NCBI GenBank assembly: GCA_027486845.1
Contig: JAIXOL010000053.1
Coordinates: forward strand, 62,001 to 126,000
DNA length: 64,000 nt
Direction of reading: 5' to 3'
From: Cytophagaceae bacterium
GTDB taxonomy: Bacteria > Bacteroidota > Bacteroidia > Cytophagales > Spirosomataceae
Shown here: one piece after another, positions 60,012-64,000 of the stretch
How positions within the stretch are numbered: position 1 is the first letter of the stretch
How the letters are laid out: the number at the start of each line of letters is the position of its first letter
Notes under the pieces: generated by a model
What the model was told of the DNA's origin: nothing
What the model saw: only the letters and a program-made list of their open reading frames with translations
Databases searched by the model: none
Program-made: the position numbers and the translations under genes

Positions 60012-61748
60012 ATGAATAAGATTTTAAAATCTTTGGCAGTAACAGCAATGGCTGTTCTGACGATGTCGTTCCAAACAATGGCACAAACTGTGCAGGACGG
60101 ACTGAAAAATTTGGAGGCTGAACGTTACAATGCTGCTGAAACCATTTTCAAGCAATTGGCATCTTCTGCACCTACTGCAGAGAATTACTACAATTTAGGT
60201 TATTTCTACCTTAATTTACAAGACGATCAGTTTGATTTAGTGAAAGCAACAGACGCATTTACTAAAGGTGCTGCAACTAATGAAAAGAAACCTGACCCTC
60301 TGAATCGTGTAGGTTTGGCAACTGTAAAGTTATTGTCAGGTGATAGAGTTGGTGCGAAAGCGGATTTTGATTTGATTAAAAAAGACACCAAAAACAAAAA
60401 TGCAGACGTACTTTTTCGTATTGGTGAAGCTTATGCCTTGAATGCGAAGATAAATGACCCTGCTGAGGCTGTTTTGAATATTCAAGCTGCTTTGGATTTA
60501 CAGAAAGTTAAAAATAATCCTGATTTTTATATTGCAATGGCGAAAGCCTACCTTATCAAAAATGATGGTGGGGCTGCAATGACAGCATTGGAAAATGCCG
60601 CTAATATGGGTCAAAAGTTGGCTGTTATCAAAACATTGATGGGAAAGGTGTGGTATCAAGGTAAGCAATATCAAAAAGCTCAAGGCTTTATAAATGAAGC
60701 AATTACTGCTGATCCAACTTATTCACCTGGCTATTTCCTATTGAGTAATTTGTTTACGACTTTTGGTAAGTATAAACAGGCTGCTGAGAATGCAAAATTA
60801 GGTTTGGATAATAGTGAAGCTACACCTGCAGCAAAATTACGCTATATTAAATTGGCCACAGCAAGTAAAGATTACGATGGTGCTTTGAATGTTTTGAACC
60901 AAATCTTTGATGCGGAAAAAGATCCAATCAAATTTCGTTTGAAAGGCTATATTCAGACTGAGAAGGGAGAATGTGCAGAAGGTGTAAAAAATATTACTCA
61001 GTTCTTGACTCAGGCTGCTAAAGAACGTCACTTGGCTTCAGATTGGGGCATGTTAGGCCGTGCGTATGCTTGTATTAAAGATGATGCAAACAAGAAATTG
61101 AATGATTCATTGGCTATTATTAATATGGATATTGCAGTAGAAAAAGGTGATTCAACTTTTGACTACAATGGTGCCATTATAAATACCTATAAGGTGGCTA
61201 AAAACTGGCCAAAAGTAGCAGAACGTTACGAAAAGAATATTGCTACATCTAAAAAGCCAGCAGATGCAACAGTCTATTATAACTTAGCAGATTCTTACAT
61301 GCGTGCTAGAAATTTTGTAAAAGCTGATACTGTTTACTCAAAAGCAATTGAATTGTATAAAGATATTTGGATGTTCCCTCATATTCAAAAGGCTCGCGCG
61401 AAACAATATGCCCTTGGCACAACTGTTGATAGTACATTTTTGGCTGCAGCATTGTATGAAAGATATATTAATGTTTCAACCGATGCGATGAAGGCAGATG
61501 TAAAAAATGCAAAATATTTTTCAGAAGCCTACGGCTATTTAGGATATAAAGCATTATTAGTTGAGAAAAACCCAGCAAAAGCATCAGAGTTTATGAATTT
61601 TGCTTTGAAGTATGACCCAACCAATACTAAAGCAACTCAAGTATTGCAAAGTATTAGTGGAACTACTCCACCAGCGGGCACAACAACTCCTCCGAATAAT
61701 GCTACTCCGAACGGAGGGACTAGTGGCGGAACTCAACCGAAAAATTAA
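60012..61748 (+). CDS. Periplasmic tetratricopeptide-repeat protein
   Basis: 578 residues from the ATG at 60012 (a GTG two codons earlier is possible). Signal peptide ending MAQT. Many helical repeats of about 34 residues: ENYYNLGYFYLNLQ, DVLFRIGEAYALNA, DFYIAMAKAYLIKN, KTLMGKVWYQGKQYQKAQGF, PGYFLLSNLFTTFGKYKQAA, TVYYNLADSYMRARNFVKAD, YFSEAYGYLGYKALLVEKNP. The C-terminal 30 residues are Pro/Thr/Gly/Asn-rich. TPR arrays scaffold protein complexes; here presumably in the TonB cluster, whose PstS-like gene is 222 bp upstream. Confidence 0.88.
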   Translation: MNKILKSLAVTAMAVLTMSFQTMAQTVQDGLKNLEAERYNAAETIFKQLASSAPTAENYYNLGYFYLNLQDDQFDLVKATDAFTKGAATNEKKPDPLNRVGLATVKLLSGDRVGAKADFDLIKKDTKNKNADVLFRIGEAYALNAKINDPAEAVLNIQAALDLQKVKNNPDFYIAMAKAYLIKNDGGAAMTALENAANMGQKLAVIKTLMGKVWYQGKQYQKAQGFINEAITADPTYSPGYFLLSNLFTTFGKYKQAAENAKLGLDNSEATPAAKLRYIKLATASKDYDGALNVLNQIFDAEKDPIKFRLKGYIQTEKGECAEGVKNITQFLTQAAKERHLASDWGMLGRAYACIKDDANKKLNDSLAIINMDIAVEKGDSTFDYNGAIINTYKVAKNWPKVAERYEKNIATSKKPADATVYYNLADSYMRARNFVKADTVYSKAIELYKDIWMFPHIQKARAKQYALGTTVDSTFLAAALYERYINVSTDAMKADVKNAKYFSEAYGYLGYKALLVEKNPAKASEFMNFALKYDPTNTKATQVLQSISGTTPPAGTTTPPNNATPNGGTSGGTQPKN

Positions 61749-61771
61749 CGTATTAAGTACATTATCAAACG

Positions 61772-61803
61772 AGCCTAACTGATTTGAAGTTAGGCTTTTT
61801 TGT
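61772..61803 (+). terminator. Terminator of the TPR gene
   Basis: AGCCTAAC, 9-nt loop, GTTAGGCT, then TTTTT. 24 bp after the stop. Confidence 0.85.
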
Positions 61804-61855
61804 TGTTGAACAATAATTTATTTCTACTAAAAGATACATTTTCTAAAAAATGCTT

Positions 61856-61863
61856 TATTTTTG
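61856..61863 (+). promoter_or_regulatory. -7 element of the adk promoter
   Basis: TATTTTTG matches TAnnTTTG, 68 bp upstream of the adk ATG at 61932. Confidence 0.45.
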
Positions 61864-61931
61864 TCATTTATACATAAATTGAAATATTTTTAGAAAAACT
61901 AATCATTGTAATTGATAAAGAACCAATAAAT

Positions 61932-62504
61932 ATGTTTAACTTAGTAATATTCGGACCTCCAGGAGCAGGAAAAGGTACACAGTCGGCAAAGATTATTGAT
62001 AAATATAGGTTAGCCCATATTTCAACTGGAGATATGTTCAGAATGCATATTAGTCAGAATACTGTTTTGGGCCAAAAAGTAAAACAAATTTTAGCAGATG
62101 GACTTTTGGTTCCAGATTCTATTACAATTGATATGTTGGAAGAAGAAGTTCAAAATAATCCAGGGGCAACTGGCTTTATTTTCGATGGTTTTCCTCGTAC
62201 AGTTGCTCAAGCTCAAGCCTTGGACAGGTTTTTGGAAGGAAAGAATGAAAAAATTGATTTAGTTTTACAATTAGATGTGACCGAATCAGAAATTAAGAGT
62301 CGAATAGCTGAAAGAAAAAAAGTTAGCGGAAGGGCTGACGACGACGAAGATAAGTTAATTAAGCGTATCGACGAGTATTTTACTAAAACTATTCATGTTT
62401 TACCGTTTTACCAAGAACAAAATAAAGTCGTCAAGATAAACGGAATAGGTGAAGTAGCAGCAATATTCGGTATGATTTGTGACGCAATTGATGAAGTAAA
62501 ATAA
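61932..62504 (+). CDS. adk: Adenylate kinase
   Basis: 190 residues, short form without the zinc LID. P-loop FGPPGAGKGTQS at 7-18, LAHISTGDMFR (NMP site), GFIFDGFPRTVAQAQALD, and the LID start RIAERKKVSGRADD. It interconverts ATP, AMP and ADP. Next to obgE, as in many Bacteroidota. Confidence 0.96.
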   Translation: MFNLVIFGPPGAGKGTQSAKIIDKYRLAHISTGDMFRMHISQNTVLGQKVKQILADGLLVPDSITIDMLEEEVQNNPGATGFIFDGFPRTVAQAQALDRFLEGKNEKIDLVLQLDVTESEIKSRIAERKKVSGRADDDEDKLIKRIDEYFTKTIHVLPFYQEQNKVVKINGIGEVAAIFGMICDAIDEVK

Positions 62505-62601
62505 TTGAATTATTCCTCGTAAGAGGATTTTTAGAGTATTTTAAAGTAATAATATCATTTAAAATACACTTATATTGTACATTGAGATATTGAATTAAGG
62601 T

Positions 62602-63591
62602 ATGACGAGTAACTTTATTGATTACGTAAAAATAAATTGTGTTTCAGGTAATGGTGGTGCAGGTTCAAGGCACTTTAGGCGTGAAAAACACGTACCTAAC
62701 GGAGGACCAGATGGTGGTGATGGTGGAAGAGGTGGACACATTGTTTTACGTGGAAATTCTCAATACTGGACTCTTCTGCACCTAAAGTATCAAAAACACA
62801 TAAAAGCACAACATGGTGCTGGCGGAGAAGGTGCGAAACGCACTGGTCGGCAAGGTGAAGATGAATTTATTGAAGTTCCGCTCGGAACAATCGCAAGAGA
62901 TGCAGAAACAGGTGAAGTAATCGGTGAAGTTACCGAGGATGGTCAACAAATAATTATGCTTTCAGGCGGAAGAGGTGGCTTAGGTAATTGGAATTTCAGA
63001 AATTCCACCAATCAAGCTCCTGAATACCATCAAACGGGTGATGCTGGTAAAGAGTTATGGATAATTTTAGAATTAAAAGTTTTGGCAGATGTGGGTCTTG
63101 TTGGCTTTCCAAATGCTGGTAAATCAACATTGCTTTCTGCGGTATCTGCGGCTAAACCTGAAATTGCCGATTACCCATTTACAACTCTTACCCCAAACCT
63201 TGGTGTTGTTGCCTATCGTAATTTTAAATCGTTCGTAATGGCCGATATTCCTGGAATTATTGAAGGTGCATCCGAAGGTAAAGGTCTTGGGCTTCGCTTT
63301 TTAAGACACATCGAACGAAACTCAATTTTGCTTTTTGTAGTTTCCGCAGATGCCGAAAATCCGTTAAAAGAATATAAAACTCTTCTTAAAGAATTAAAAC
63401 TGTATAACCCCGAATTGCTCGACAAAAAAAGAGTATTAAGTATTTCAAAAATTGATTTGATTGACGAAAAACATAAGAAAAAAATAAAAGCCAAAATTCC
63501 TGTAGATTTGCCTTATGTGTTTTTTTCGGCCGTAACAACCCAAGGAATTGATGATTTGAAAGACTTAATTTGGGAAAATTTAGAAAGATAA
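62602..63591 (+). CDS. obgE: GTPase Obg
   Basis: 329 residues. Residues 1-158: the Obg fold, rich in Gly ([36 protein letters not shown]). Residues 160-329: G domain with [12 protein letters not shown] (G1), the switch region [27 protein letters not shown] (G3), SKIDLID (G4) and SAVTTQG (G5). It binds the 50S ribosomal subunit in assembly and in nutrient signalling. The C-terminal OCT domain present in E. coli is missing, which is normal here. Confidence 0.96.
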   Translation: MTSNFIDYVKINCVSGNGGAGSRHFRREKHVPNGGPDGGDGGRGGHIVLRGNSQYWTLLHLKYQKHIKAQHGAGGEGAKRTGRQGEDEFIEVPLGTIARDAETGEVIGEVTEDGQQIIMLSGGRGGLGNWNFRNSTNQAPEYHQTGDAGKELWIILELKVLADVGLVGFPNAGKSTLLSAVSAAKPEIADYPFTTLTPNLGVVAYRNFKSFVMADIPGIIEGASEGKGLGLRFLRHIERNSILLFVVSADAENPLKEYKTLLKELKLYNPELLDKKRVLSISKIDLIDEKHKKKIKAKIPVDLPYVFFSAVTTQGIDDLKDLIWENLER

Positions 63592-63688
63592 TTGTTGTTT
63601 TTACCTACATATTTGCTTTCGATTTACTTTTTTGATGAACGCATAACTCTGGTTAATAATCTGAGTGTGCATTTATTTTCATTACACC

Positions 63689-64000
63689 ATGAAAAAAACT
63701 TTTTTAAGTTTATTTCTTTTGGTGCACACAATTACTTTTGCTCAAATAACAATTTCATTTCCTGTCAATAGGGCAGTTTTTCAACGAAACTTCTCAAATA
63801 CTGGGATGATTCCTATTGCGGGTACGTTTCAAACCCGAGTCGAAAGAATTGATGCACGACTTACACCAATTAAAGGCGGAAATGCAATTGATTGGGTAAC
63901 AATTTCTGTAAACCCTAATTTTGGTACTTTTATAGGAGGTGTTTTTGCTCAAGCCGGTTGGTACAAACTTGAGGTTCGTGCTTTATTAGGCAAAACTTTA
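63689..64000 (+). CDS. Secreted protein, 5' part only
   Basis: 104 codons from ATG at 63689 to the window end, no stop. Signal peptide MKKTFLSLFLLVHTITFAQ, then a beta-rich start ISFPVNRAVFQRNFSNTGMI, PIAGTFQTRVERIDARLTPI and FIGGVFAQAGWYKLEVRALL. The PVNRAVFQRN block followed by a repeated strand pattern is typical of large secreted Cytophagales proteins carrying a carbohydrate-esterase (sialate O-acetylesterase-like) domain and a C-terminal secretion tag. Only the first domain is visible, so the activity is not assigned. Confidence 0.7.
   Translation, partial: MKKTFLSLFLLVHTITFAQITISFPVNRAVFQRNFSNTGMIPIAGTFQTRVERIDARLTPIKGGNAIDWVTISVNPNFGTFIGGVFAQAGWYKLEVRALLGKTL

Overview
The window is chromosomal DNA of a low-GC member of the Bacteroidota, most likely a Cytophagales bacterium (Spirosomaceae-like; the genus is inference). 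The evidence is a SusC/SusD pair, a BT1754-type hybrid two-component regulator, an ExbB-ExbD-ExbD-TonB cluster, DUF983, many lipoproteins, no Shine-Dalgarno-type sites, and promoters of the TAnnTTTG (-7) type. There is one tRNA, no rRNA and no CRISPR array.

Region by region. 0-9.4 kb is an envelope/stress region. It starts with the tail of an MlaD/MCE protein, then a Cys-rich four-helix copper-binding protein, a Lys-rich peptide, a GH130 phosphorylase and a GT4 glycosyltransferase. It continues with a lipoprotein, an lmo0937-type membrane peptide, YtxH, a holin-X-like protein and a partner, and ends with a CsbD operon (CsbD, lipoprotein, beta-barrel, Lys-rich protein, small membrane protein). 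Three transcription units share one promoter architecture: GTGTGAA followed exactly 58 nt later by CACCTTTRTA. 9.4-20.5 kb is accessory DNA: a long non-coding gap, several broken genes, a 36-bp hairpin repeat running into an eight-copy 21-bp tandem array, a decayed DUF4007 gene followed by an HNH nuclease and a methyltransferase-HIT fusion, a tandem gene duplication, a WapI-like immunity protein, an N-formylglutamate amidohydrolase and a CxxC protein of unknown function. Two promoters 6 kb apart carry the same 14-bp palindrome.

20-34 kb is a compact fructan-utilisation locus on the minus strand: MFS fructose transporter, fructokinase, SusC, SusD and GH32, controlled by a hybrid two-component system with a sugar-binding periplasmic domain. 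It closely resembles the Bacteroides BT1754 levan locus. It lies between two direct copies of a small double-HTH gene, one of them broken. tRNA-Arg(TCT) follows.

34-39 kb holds an MBOAT O-acyltransferase with an SGNH-like partner and, convergent to them, PseB and PseC (pseudaminic-acid pathway steps 1 and 2). 39-44 kb holds DUF983, an AraC regulator and a sulfur module (ArsR repressor, persulfide dioxygenase-rhodanese fusion, two YeeE/YedE subunits) with paired ArsR-type operators. 44-55 kb holds malic enzyme, a dicarboxylate symporter, an AEC carrier, an ABC exporter, RecQ and an M28 peptidase. 55-62 kb is the TonB energising cluster with a PstS-like lipoprotein and a TPR protein. adk, obgE and the start of a secreted protein close the window.
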